In this document: positions 6,248 to 12,280 of the stretch, in pieces
How the letters are laid out: each line of letters begins with the position of its first letter
Numbering within the stretch: position 1 is the stretch's first letter
NCBI GenBank assembly: GCA_035690495.1
Contig: DASSKK010000051.1
Location: 1-17,662 of the forward strand
From: DASSKK01 sp035690495
Lineage (GTDB): Bacteria > Actinomycetota > Actinomycetes > Propionibacteriales > Nocardioidaceae
Length of the DNA: 17,662 bases
Direction: 5' to 3'
The notes under the pieces: generated by a model
Databases searched by the model: none
What the model was told of the DNA's origin: nothing
What the model saw: only the letters and a program-made list of their open reading frames with translations
Translations under genes and position numbers: made by a program

Positions 6248-7474
6248 ATGACTGACTCCAGATCCTTCGTGATCGTCGGTGCAGGGATGGCCGGGGCGCG
6301 AGCAGCAGAAGAGCTGCGTGCCCGGGGATTCGGCGGTCGAGTGACCCTCCTCGGTGAGGAGCGCGTCCGGCCCTACGACCGGGTCCCGCTGTCCAAGCAC
6401 TACCTGCGGTTCGAACCCGGGTTCCACCCGCTGTTCATCCACGAGGAGGACTACTACGCCGCGCACGACATCGACCTCCGCCTCGACACCCGGGCTGCGT
6501 CGATCGACGTCGACAGGCGACAGCTCACGTTGGAATCGGGGCAGCGACTCGACTACGACGAGTTGCTGCTGGCCACCGGGTCTCGCCTGCGACACCTGCG
6601 CGTGCCCGGGTCCAACCTCGACGGGGTCCACTACCTGCGCCGGATGAGCGATGCCGACCGCCTCAGGTCCACCCTCACCGAGGTTGGGCGGATCGTGGTG
6701 ATCGGCGCCGGCTTCATCGGGTCCGAAGTGGCCGCATCGGCACGTCAGCTGGGTGTCGAGGTGGCGATGGTCGGATCAGGGCAGTTGCCGATGGAGCGCG
6801 CGCTCGGCTCCGAGATCGCCGCCTTCTACCGCGACGTGCACTACGACCACGGGGTCAAGCTGCACCTCGGGGTCCCGGTCGAAGCACTCCGGGGCGGTTT
6901 CCGGGTGGAGGAGGTGCTGCTCGCCGACGGGACGACTCTGGCTGCCGACGCTGTCGTCGTCGGGATCGGCGCGCAGCCTCGCGTGGACCTTGCCCGCACC
7001 GCCGACATCGCCCTCGACAACGGGATCGTCACCGACGAACGGATGGCCACCAGAGCTCCGGGCATCCACGCCGCCGGTGACGTCGCTGCTGCCTGGCATC
7101 CGGCCCTGGGCCGTCGTCTTCGGCTGGAGCACTGGTTCTCGGCCCGCCACCAGGGTCCGGTCGCGGCGCGCAACATGCTGGGGATGCCAACCGTGTACGA
7201 CCGGGTCCCGTTCCTCTTCACCGATCAGTACGACGTCTGGATGGAGTACACCGGTTACTCCTCCGAGGGGGCCGACCTCGTCCTCCGTGGTGATCCTGCA
7301 GCGGGGGAAGCTGCGGAGTTCGTCGCCTTCTGGGTGCGCGACAGCAAGCTCGTGGCGGGGATGAACGTCAATCTCAAGGGTCTTCCCGACGCCATCGCGG
7401 CCATTGTTGCGTCGGGTCGCCGGATCGACCCGGTGGCGCTGGCCGACCCGGACGTGGACCTCGCCGACCTGTGA
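6248..7474 (+). CDS. FAD/NAD(P)-dependent oxidoreductase, ferredoxin/rubredoxin reductase type
   Basis: This 408-residue flavoprotein has an N-terminal FAD Rossmann motif 'VGAGMAGARAAEEL' (10-23). 'YDRVPLSK' (43-50) is characteristic of BphA4/rubredoxin-reductase-like enzymes. Next come 'LLATGSR' (107-113), the NAD(P) Rossmann motif 'VIGAGFIGSEVAA' (151-163), and the second FAD motif 'GIHAAGDVA' (272-280). The C-terminal 'FLFTDQYDVWMEYTGY' (322-337) and the domain after it are also typical. It would pass electrons from NAD(P)H to a small iron-sulfur or haem partner. No ferredoxin, rubredoxin or Rieske gene is next to it, so the partner is unknown. The ATG lies 9 bp after the acnA stop, with no obvious ribosome binding site, consistent with coupling to acnA translation. 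Electron delivery to the upstream hemerythrin-like protein is possible but speculative. Confidence 0.9.
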   Translation: MTDSRSFVIVGAGMAGARAAEELRARGFGGRVTLLGEERVRPYDRVPLSKHYLRFEPGFHPLFIHEEDYYAAHDIDLRLDTRAASIDVDRRQLTLESGQRLDYDELLLATGSRLRHLRVPGSNLDGVHYLRRMSDADRLRSTLTEVGRIVVIGAGFIGSEVAASARQLGVEVAMVGSGQLPMERALGSEIAAFYRDVHYDHGVKLHLGVPVEALRGGFRVEEVLLADGTTLAADAVVVGIGAQPRVDLARTADIALDNGIVTDERMATRAPGIHAAGDVAAAWHPALGRRLRLEHWFSARHQGPVAARNMLGMPTVYDRVPFLFTDQYDVWMEYTGYSSEGADLVLRGDPAAGEAAEFVAFWVRDSKLVAGMNVNLKGLPDAIAAIVASGRRIDPVALADPDVDLADL

Positions 7475-7491
7475 TGTGACTGTGCCCGATC

Positions 7492-7506
7492 GACATGTCA
7501 CATGTC
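7492..7506. promoter_or_regulatory. 15-bp palindrome, candidate operator
   Basis: GACATGT-C-ACATGTC is a perfect 7+1+7 dyad in the 110-bp gap before the 109-residue gene. Its compact symmetry suits a dimeric regulator. It abuts the possible DosR-like box at 7507-7526. The protein that might bind it is unknown. Confidence 0.45.
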
Positions 7507-7526
7507 CTCGGGTCGAATGGCCCTTA
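7507..7526. promoter_or_regulatory. Possible DevR/DosR box upstream of the 109-residue gene
   Basis: CTCGGGTCGAATGGCCCTTA agrees with the mycobacterial DosR consensus TTSGGGACTWWAGTCCCSAA at 13 of 20 positions, including both GGG and CCC half-site cores. It lies 59-78 bp before the ATG at 7585. GGG-N8-CCC patterns arise often by chance in GC-rich DNA, so this is the weakest of the three candidate boxes in the window. Confidence 0.25.
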
Positions 7527-7584
7527 TCCGGAACGCGCCCGCGACGCAAGGTGGAGATGAAGCCGGCGATCCGGAGGAGGAGAA

Positions 7585-7914
7585 ATGACAGTTCAGACCG
7601 CGAAGCGCGCACAGCCCGGCTACTGGGCGGAGTACCTACCCCTCTGGGACGAGCCGATCGTGGAGCGGTTCCAGGATGCGTCGTGCAGTCCCGCCTGCAA
7701 GGCGATCGCGACGTGTGCCGCGGCGGCCTGGGAGCGTGGCTGGACGGCCGACCAGTGGCGCGAGGACGTTCACCACCGACACCCGGAGGAACCCGAGATC
7801 CGCCTGATCGCCGAGGCCGAGCAGTGCATGCGCACCTCCGGCCTCTGGCTCTGGAACGATCAGATGGCCGCGGCGTGTAGCCCCACGGTTGCGCCAGGAC
7901 ATGGTGGCGCCTGA
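7585..7914 (+). CDS. Unrecognised small Cys/Trp-rich protein
   Basis: I do not recognise this 109-residue protein. It begins after a strong GGAGGAGG (7573-7580), four bases before the ATG, so it is very likely translated. It has seven tryptophans (14, 21, 49, 53, 58, 88, 90). Cys34, Cys38, Cys44, Cys81 and Cys98, together with His63, His64 and His66, could bind a metal or cofactor or form disulfides. No signal peptide or membrane helix is apparent; the body looks helical and acidic. It follows the flavoprotein gene after 110 bp, in a gap holding a palindrome and a possible DosR box. It may therefore be separately controlled. The last dozen residues (after 'WNDQMAAAC') look less protein-like, so the C-terminus could be altered by a frameshift. 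Function is unknown. Confidence 0.7.
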   Translation: MTVQTAKRAQPGYWAEYLPLWDEPIVERFQDASCSPACKAIATCAAAAWERGWTADQWREDVHHRHPEEPEIRLIAEAEQCMRTSGLWLWNDQMAAACSPTVAPGHGGA

Positions 7915-8060
7915 ACTTGACCACAACGCTCATGGAGTCGGCGCTTCGGGCGATGGACGAGTTCGTGGTTCTTGACCACTTGACGGGTGCGTTTGGGAAG
8001 GTTCGATGTGCAGCAGGTACGCCCGCGGGGTGCTGATGGAGAAGGCTCGCGGCGCCCTGT
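7915..8060. other. Short region with no recognised gene
   Basis: The 146 bases between the 109-residue gene and the 3' end of the osmC remnant contain no convincing coding sequence or terminator. CTTGACCAC occurs twice (starting at 7916 and 7971). A forward open stretch from ATG 7932 to a stop near 8036 lacks a ribosome binding site and family resemblance. Confidence 0.4.
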
Positions 8061-8494
8061 TCAGGCAGGGTGGCGTCGACGGTGGTATCGGCGCCCGCGA
8101 AGAGTCGGCACACCGGGCACAGTGTCTTTGCCTTGCCAGCACGGGGAAGAAGGCGTCCTGACTCCCGGCACGGTGCCCCACCGGCCAGGGCGGAGGAGAG
8201 ACCGACCGTCGGCTTGCGGTAGATCCCCGTCGGGGGCGAGCTTCGAGGACAGGTCGAGTTCGTCGGAACCCTGGCCAACCTCGCCCAGGCACAGGGTCAG
8301 TGCGATCGCGAAGCGAGGAGGGCGCTGCAACGGCGAGTTCCTCGGGGCTGGTCTTCCCGCCGAGCCGCTCGGTGTGCGGGACGCCCAGGTGACCCGGAGC
8401 GGGAGAATGCCTCGGTGTGTGGATCGATGGTGCCCTCGCCCTTGGGCAGGCTGCTTCGCCACGTGGTCCTTGCGGTCCCCTCGGCGATTGCCAT
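8061..8494 (-). pseudogene. osmC: Decayed OsmC/Ohr-family peroxiredoxin gene with multiple frameshifts
   Basis: Reading right to left on the minus strand, consecutive pieces of an OsmC protein appear in changing frames. 'MAIAEGTARTTWRSSLPKGE' begins at 8494. 'VTWASRT' is near 8393-8373, then 'ERLGGKTSPEELAVAA'. 'RFAIALTLCLGEVGQGSDEL' starts near 8315. 'IYRKPTVGLSSALAG' is near 8224-8180, then 'GTVPGV' and 'QDAFFPVLA'. 'KAKTLCPVCRLFAGADTTVD' is near 8134-8066. Together they cover a full-length OsmC (about 144 residues) but need about seven frame changes. At the first catalytic cysteine, removing one base near 8315 would restore Ser-Cys-Phe before AIALTL. The second cysteine survives in 'LCPVCRL'. 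Intact OsmC reduces organic hydroperoxides; this copy cannot make that protein as written. The alternatives are true decay or a local run of sequencing errors. It lies 76 bp downstream of devR on the same strand. Confidence 0.82.
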
Positions 8495-8570
8495 GTTCTG
8501 TTGGTTCCCTTGTTGCGCCCTGTTGGCGACGCTATGCCACCGTGGCGACAGAAGAAAGGGAACTGGGCGC

Positions 8571-9203
8571 TCAGCCGAGCAGTTTGGCGGCGAGTACGGC
8601 GGCCTGGGTACGCCGCTCTAGCCCCAGCTTCGACAGCAGCGAGGACACATAGTTCTTCACGGTCTTCTCGGCCAGGAACAGCCGTTCGCCGATCTGCCGG
8701 TTCGTGAGCCCCTCGGCGATCAGGGCCAGCACCTTGCGCTCCTGCTCGGTTAAGTGCGCGAGCTCCGGCGGCTCCGGCGGTCCGTTGCGGACCCGGTCGA
8801 TCAGCCGGGCGGTCAGCGAGGGGTCGATCAGTGACTCCCCGGCCGCGACCTTGCGAATGCCGTCGACCAGGTCGGTGCCGGAGATCTGTTTGAGCACATA
8901 GCCCGACGCGCCGGCCAGGATCGAGGCGAACAGGGCCTCGTCGTCGTCGTAGCTGGTCAGGATCAGGGCCCGGATCGTCGGGTCGGCGGACCGGACCTCC
9001 CGGCACACGTCCACACCCGATCCGTCGGGCAGCCGGCCGTCGAGGATCGCCACGTCGGGTCGGAGCGCGGGGATCTGCGCGATCGCCGCGCGGGCGGTGC
9101 CGGACTCGCCGACCACCTCGATGTCGCCGGCATCCTCGAGCAGGTCCACCAGGCCTCGGCGGACCACCTCATGGTCGTCCAGCAGGTAGACGCGGATCGT
9201 CAT
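8571..9203 (-). CDS. devR: DevR/DosR-type response regulator (NarL/LuxR family)
   Basis: This 210-residue regulator closely follows M. tuberculosis DosR. It opens 'VYLLDDHEVVRRGLVDLLED' (5-24) with acidic pocket Asp9-Asp10. The phospho-acceptor is Asp55 in 'VAILDGRLPDGSG', with Thr83 in 'LILTSYDDDEA' and Lys105 in 'GASGYVLK'. The C-terminal helix-turn-helix is in 'LTEQERKVLALIAEGLTNRQ' (151-170) and 'FLAEKTVKNYVSSLLSKLGL' (176-195), including the DNA-contacting KTVKNY segment. In mycobacteria DosR activates the hypoxia/NO dormancy regulon on phosphorylation by DevS or DosT. Here the gene is divergent from the PNPOx-like gene and devS. The 116-bp shared gap contains a good candidate DosR box, which suggests autoregulation. 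The protein ends soon after the HTH, without the short tail of M. tuberculosis DosR. Confidence 0.93.
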   Translation of the reverse strand: MTIRVYLLDDHEVVRRGLVDLLEDAGDIEVVGESGTARAAIAQIPALRPDVAILDGRLPDGSGVDVCREVRSADPTIRALILTSYDDDEALFASILAGASGYVLKQISGTDLVDGIRKVAAGESLIDPSLTARLIDRVRNGPPEPPELAHLTEQERKVLALIAEGLTNRQIGERLFLAEKTVKNYVSSLLSKLGLERRTQAAVLAAKLLG

Positions 9204-9231
9204 GGTCCTTGTCTACCCGATGAAAGGCGGA

Positions 9232-9251
9232 ATGGGGACCTTCGACCCGTG
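9232..9251. promoter_or_regulatory. Candidate DevR/DosR box between devR and the PNPOx-like gene
   Basis: ATGGGGACCTTCGACCCGTG matches the DosR consensus TTSGGGACTWWAGTCCCSAA at 14 of 20 positions. It has a perfect left half (GGGAC) and the right CCC core at correct spacing. It lies 29 bp upstream of the devR start and 69 bp upstream of the PNPOx-like start, a suitable place for control of both genes. The assignment is inference from motif and neighbourhood. Confidence 0.45.
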
Positions 9252-9319
9252 ACCACGCCACGTCTGCGCCGGATCATGGACATGACGGCCAAGGGGACGG
9301 CCCAGGGAAGGAGCATCAG

Positions 9320-9760
9320 ATGAGTGGCATCCCGATCGAGTTGAGCCTCGAGGAGTGCCTGCAGCGGCTGGCATGCCACAGCGTGGGCCGACTCGCGCTC
9401 TCCACGCAGCATGGTCCACGGATCATCCCGGTCAACTACGCCCTGCACGGGGAGGCGATCGTGGTGCGCACCTCGCCGTACAGCGAGCTCGGCGCCTACG
9501 GCGACAACCGTCAGGTCGCCTTCGAGATCGACCACTTCGACGAGGACCGGCAACTGGGCTGGAGCGTGGTCGCACACGGCCTCGCGCACCGGATCGGGGA
9601 CCCCGAGGAGGTACGCCGGATCAGGCTCGCCTGGGATCCGACCCCGTGGGCCGAAGGTGTGCGCAGCCTCTACCTGCGGGTAGACTGGCACACCCTCACC
9701 GGCCGCCGGCTCGCAGACCGCCACCCACTGGCCCACGCGCCGGACCAGCAGATGGCCTAG
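9320..9760 (+). CDS. Pyridoxamine 5'-phosphate oxidase-like flavin-binding split-barrel protein
   Basis: This 146-residue protein shows the single-domain PNPOx-like split-barrel pattern. 'CLQRLACHSVGRLALSTQHG' (13-32) is followed by 'PRIIPVNYALHGEAIVVRTS' (33-52), where the Pro-Val-Asn-Tyr strand is characteristic. 'VAFEIDHFDEDRQLGWSVVA' (66-85) and 'GLAHRIGDPEE' (87-97) complete the fold. Such proteins bind FMN, F420 or haem; the substrate cannot be told. Related small proteins are, from memory, part of the mycobacterial DosR regulon. AAGGAG at 9308-9313 sets the ATG. The stop is only 9 bp before devS, so the two are probably co-transcribed from the divergent promoter region carrying the candidate DosR box. 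Confidence 0.82.
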   Translation: MSGIPIELSLEECLQRLACHSVGRLALSTQHGPRIIPVNYALHGEAIVVRTSPYSELGAYGDNRQVAFEIDHFDEDRQLGWSVVAHGLAHRIGDPEEVRRIRLAWDPTPWAEGVRSLYLRVDWHTLTGRRLADRHPLAHAPDQQMA

Positions 9761-9769
9761 CCTTAGCCC

Positions 9770-11347
9770 GTGGCTGAGGGATCCGGCATCCTCTTCGGCG
9801 GGGACCGGGCCCTGGTCGACGCGTTGGTCGCGATCAGCTCCGACCTGAACTTGGACAGCGTGCTCGACCGGCTGGTCCGGGCCGCCTGTGAGCTGACCGA
9901 CGCCCAGTACGGCGCCCTGGGCGTGCTCGGCGAGCCGAACCGGGTCACCCGCCTGATCACCCACGGCCTGACCGCCGACGAGCTGGTCGCACTCGGCCCC
10001 GAACCACCCAGCGGCCACGGCCTGGTCGGCGTGCTGATCGACGATCCCCGGCCGCTGCGGCTGGCCCGGCTGCGCGATCACCCGGCGTCGGTCGGCTTCC
10101 CGCCGCACCACCCCGAGATGACCACCTTCCTGGGGGTGCCGGTCCGTGTGCGCGGGACCGTCTTCGGCAACCTCTACCTCTGCGACAAGGCCGACGGTGC
10201 GAAGTTCAGCGAGGAGGACGAGGGCCTGGTGGAGGTGCTGGCCACCGCGGCCGCGCACGTGATCGAGAACGCCCACGCCTACGCCCAGAGCGAGCGCCAC
10301 CGGCTCTGGCTGGAAGCCTCGGCTCTGGTTGCCGACCTGCTCCAGCCACCCGCGCAGGTCGAGGAGGCGTTGCGGCAGGTGACGGTCAGCGCCCGCCGGA
10401 TCACCGGCGCTCGGGCTGCTGCACTCCTGCAGCAGCGGTCGGGTCAACTGGAGGTCGGCGTCTGCGACGGCGCCACCCATGACCGGCTCTGCGAGACCAT
10501 CGCCGCGCTCGGTGACCGTGCGGTGCGCGCCGGTGAGGGCACCGACGTGGTCACCGAGATGCTCGGGGGCGAGCAGGTGCTGCTCGCCCCCCTGCGAGAG
10601 CAGCTCACCCGCGGCGGTCTGCTCGCGGTCGTCGGACCTGACCCGGCCGCACCAGACAGTGCCCAGCTGCTGGCGTCCTTCGCGGACCAGGCGGCCCTGG
10701 CCCTAGACCGTGCCCAAGCGCTTGCCGACCGCGAGGAGCTGCTGCTCACCGCTGATCGGGAACGGATCGCCCGGGACCTGCACGACCTGGTCATCCAGCG
10801 GCTGTTCGCCACTGGCCTGCAGCTGCAGGGGGCTCGGCGACGTGCGCAGCGCCCGGACGTGCTCGAGCGGCTGGAGGAGGCGATCGGGAGCCTCGACGTG
10901 ACCATCCGGGACATCCGGTCCACGATCTTCGACCTGCAGCACTCCCACGAGGAGCGGTCCCTGCAGGCACAGGTACGCCGGGTGGCCCGAGAGTACGCCG
11001 GCGTGCTCAGCCACGACCCGGTGGTGCGCACCGATGGACCACTCGATTCGGTCACCCCGCCGCACGTGGGCGAACAGCTGGTCACCGTGCTGCGCGAGGC
11101 TCTGTCCAACGTCGCCCGGCACGCCCGGGCGCAACACACGTGGATCGACGTACACGCCGGGGAAGGCGAGCTGCGCCTGGTGGTCACCGACGACGGCGTC
11201 GGCCTGCCCGCCGAGCGCCGGGAGAGCGGAATGCGCAACGTGCGCCGACGTGCCGCCGATCTCGGCGGCACGGTGAGGATCAGCGCTCCTGACGAGGGCC
11301 CCGGGACCCGTCTGGAATGGCGAGTGCGGACCGCCCCCCCTGGATGA
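9770..11347 (+). CDS. devS: DevS/DosT-type GAF-GAF sensor histidine kinase
   Basis: This 525-residue soluble kinase has GAF-A at about 15-170, GAF-B at about 180-315, the DHp helix with phospho-His338 in 'RERIARDLHDLVIQRLFATG', and a HATPase_c domain. The HATPase has the N-box at Asn447 ('REALSNVARHA') and the G-box 'DDGVGLP' (474-480). GAF-A holds 'GFPPHHPEMTTFLGVPVRVR' (109-128). By alignment from memory, His114 matches the DevS haem ligand His149. Tyr136 in 'FGNLYL', 22 residues on, matches distal Tyr171. This supports a haem-based O2/redox/CO/NO sensor that phosphorylates DevR. A stop at 9764-9766 fixes the GTG at 9770, so the roughly 60-residue N-terminal region of M. tuberculosis DevS is missing. 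There is no clear ribosome binding site; it is probably coupled to the PNPOx-like gene 9 bp upstream. It ends 66 bp from the convergent doxX gene. Confidence 0.92.
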   Translation: MAEGSGILFGGDRALVDALVAISSDLNLDSVLDRLVRAACELTDAQYGALGVLGEPNRVTRLITHGLTADELVALGPEPPSGHGLVGVLIDDPRPLRLARLRDHPASVGFPPHHPEMTTFLGVPVRVRGTVFGNLYLCDKADGAKFSEEDEGLVEVLATAAAHVIENAHAYAQSERHRLWLEASALVADLLQPPAQVEEALRQVTVSARRITGARAAALLQQRSGQLEVGVCDGATHDRLCETIAALGDRAVRAGEGTDVVTEMLGGEQVLLAPLREQLTRGGLLAVVGPDPAAPDSAQLLASFADQAALALDRAQALADREELLLTADRERIARDLHDLVIQRLFATGLQLQGARRRAQRPDVLERLEEAIGSLDVTIRDIRSTIFDLQHSHEERSLQAQVRRVAREYAGVLSHDPVVRTDGPLDSVTPPHVGEQLVTVLREALSNVARHARAQHTWIDVHAGEGELRLVVTDDGVGLPAERRESGMRNVRRRAADLGGTVRISAPDEGPGTRLEWRVRTAPPG

Positions 11348-11413
11348 GAGGTCGGCCCGCACCCTTCATCGCCGGGTGAGCCGTGGCGGCAGCCGTCCAG
11401 CCGCTCGAACTTC

Positions 11414-12055
11414 TCAGCGGAGCACCGGGAAGCGACGGGCCAGCGCACTCTGCGACCAGCGCCGCTCGAAGCCCCAGGTCCGTCCGGAACCGAGCGCCGC
11501 CAGTGCCACCAGGGTCAGCGCGCCGAGCAGGTGCTCGTCGATGAACGGGTGGTTGGCCAGCGGGAACGACGAGACCCACATCATCAGGTAGAGCGCCGTG
11601 CCGGTGACCGCGGCGACCCGCATGCCCACCCCGAGGGTGAGCGAGACGCCGATCCCCAGCAGTCCGGCCATGAACAGCCAGTCGACCCACACCTGGCCGG
11701 CCATCGCCCCGAAGATGCCCTGGAACCAGTTGTCCGGGCTGACCGCGAACTTCAGGTATCCCTCGGTCGGGCTGCCGCCGTGGATCCAGGCCGCCGGCCC
11801 GAATCGGTCCAGGTGGGTGTGGGTCGGGTCCCATCCGGCGGACCAGCCCAGGGCCAGCAGCTTGTCGAAGAAGGCCCACAGGAAGGTGAGGCCGAAGGCC
11901 ACCCGGACGGCGGCCAATGCCTCGCGTGCCCCGCGAGGGGTGCTCGAGGCGGTGGTGGTGTCCGTGGCAGCGGCTCGATCGGCCCGCTCCACCGGGTGCT
12001 TCTCCCCGACGTGGGTGGCGCTCCTGAGGACTGCGACGAGACCGCTCGTGCTCAT
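11414..12055 (-). CDS. DoxX-family integral membrane protein
   Basis: This 213-residue protein has a polar N-terminus (1-45) and then a DoxX-type core. 'ALAAVRVAFGLTFLWAFFDK' (46-65) is the first membrane helix, followed by a periplasmic-type loop containing 'WDPTHTHLDRFGPAAWI' (75-91). Helices follow at about 121-142, 145-165 and 174-190, with 'NHPFIDEHLLGAL' (168-180) before the last. DoxX/DoxD proteins include thiosulfate:quinone oxidoreductase subunits, and mycobacterial DoxX is linked to redox-stress membrane complexes. The substrate here is unknown. I placed the start at the ATG whose complement is 12053-12055, because AAGGAAG lies just upstream; the frame is open much further but only as a shadow of narG. 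It is divergent from narG, sharing a 225-bp gap with a candidate DosR box. Confidence 0.85.
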   Translation of the reverse strand: MSTSGLVAVLRSATHVGEKHPVERADRAAATDTTTASSTPRGAREALAAVRVAFGLTFLWAFFDKLLALGWSAGWDPTHTHLDRFGPAAWIHGGSPTEGYLKFAVSPDNWFQGIFGAMAGQVWVDWLFMAGLLGIGVSLTLGVGMRVAAVTGTALYLMMWVSSFPLANHPFIDEHLLGALTLVALAALGSGRTWGFERRWSQSALARRFPVLR

Positions 12056-12072
12056 CTCGCACTTCCTTTCCC

Positions 12073-12093
12073 CGGGAGCCCCGTCGGCTCCCG
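12073..12093 (-). other. Hairpin in the presumed 5' leader of the DoxX gene
   Basis: CGGGAGCC at 12073-12080 pairs exactly with GGCTCCCG at 12086-12093 around a CCGTC loop. On the minus strand this stem lies just upstream of the AAGGAAG ribosome binding site, so it could influence translation or mRNA stability. It has no T-tract to act as a terminator. Confidence 0.45.
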
Positions 12094-12151
12094 TCGTGCC
12101 TCCAGAGTGCCGCTCGCCGTCCGCCTCCAGCAGGGTCACAGGACCGCAACC

Positions 12152-12171
12152 TCCGGGTCCTTGGTCCCGGC
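12152..12171. promoter_or_regulatory. Candidate DevR/DosR box between doxX and narG
   Basis: TCCGGGTCCTTGGTCCCGGC matches the DosR consensus TTSGGGACTWWAGTCCCSAA at 14 of 20 positions, with an intact right half GTCCC and left GGG core. It lies 97 bp from the doxX start and 110 bp from the narG start. A TANNNT-type -10 (TACAGT, 12211-12216) downstream would place the box about 60 bp upstream of a narG transcription start. No good -35 is visible, which fits an activator-dependent promoter. This remains an inference. Confidence 0.45.
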
Positions 12172-12280
12172 GTGTCAGCGCACCTGTGTCGGGTACCGCA
12201 GCGGCGGCGCTACAGTCGGAGCACTCGTGTGACCCCGACAGCCCTGAGGCTCCGGTCCCAGGGGAAACTGAGGCAGAGAT

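Noticed and set aside
7474..7503. ATGTGAC...GTCACAT dyad as a CRP/FNR-type site
   Set aside because: The half-sites are separated by 16 bases, not the 6 required for a CRP site, and the left half overlaps the stop codon of the flavoprotein gene.
7932..8036. Short forward ORF after the 109-residue gene
   Set aside because: No ribosome binding site, no recognised family, and it lies in a region adjoining the scrambled osmC remnant.
9200..10480. 426-residue minus-strand open frame
   Set aside because: Antisense to the PNPOx-like gene and devS, with composition typical of a shadow.
11348..11413. Intrinsic terminator between convergent devS and doxX
   Set aside because: I looked for a stem followed by a T-run on both strands and found none convincing.
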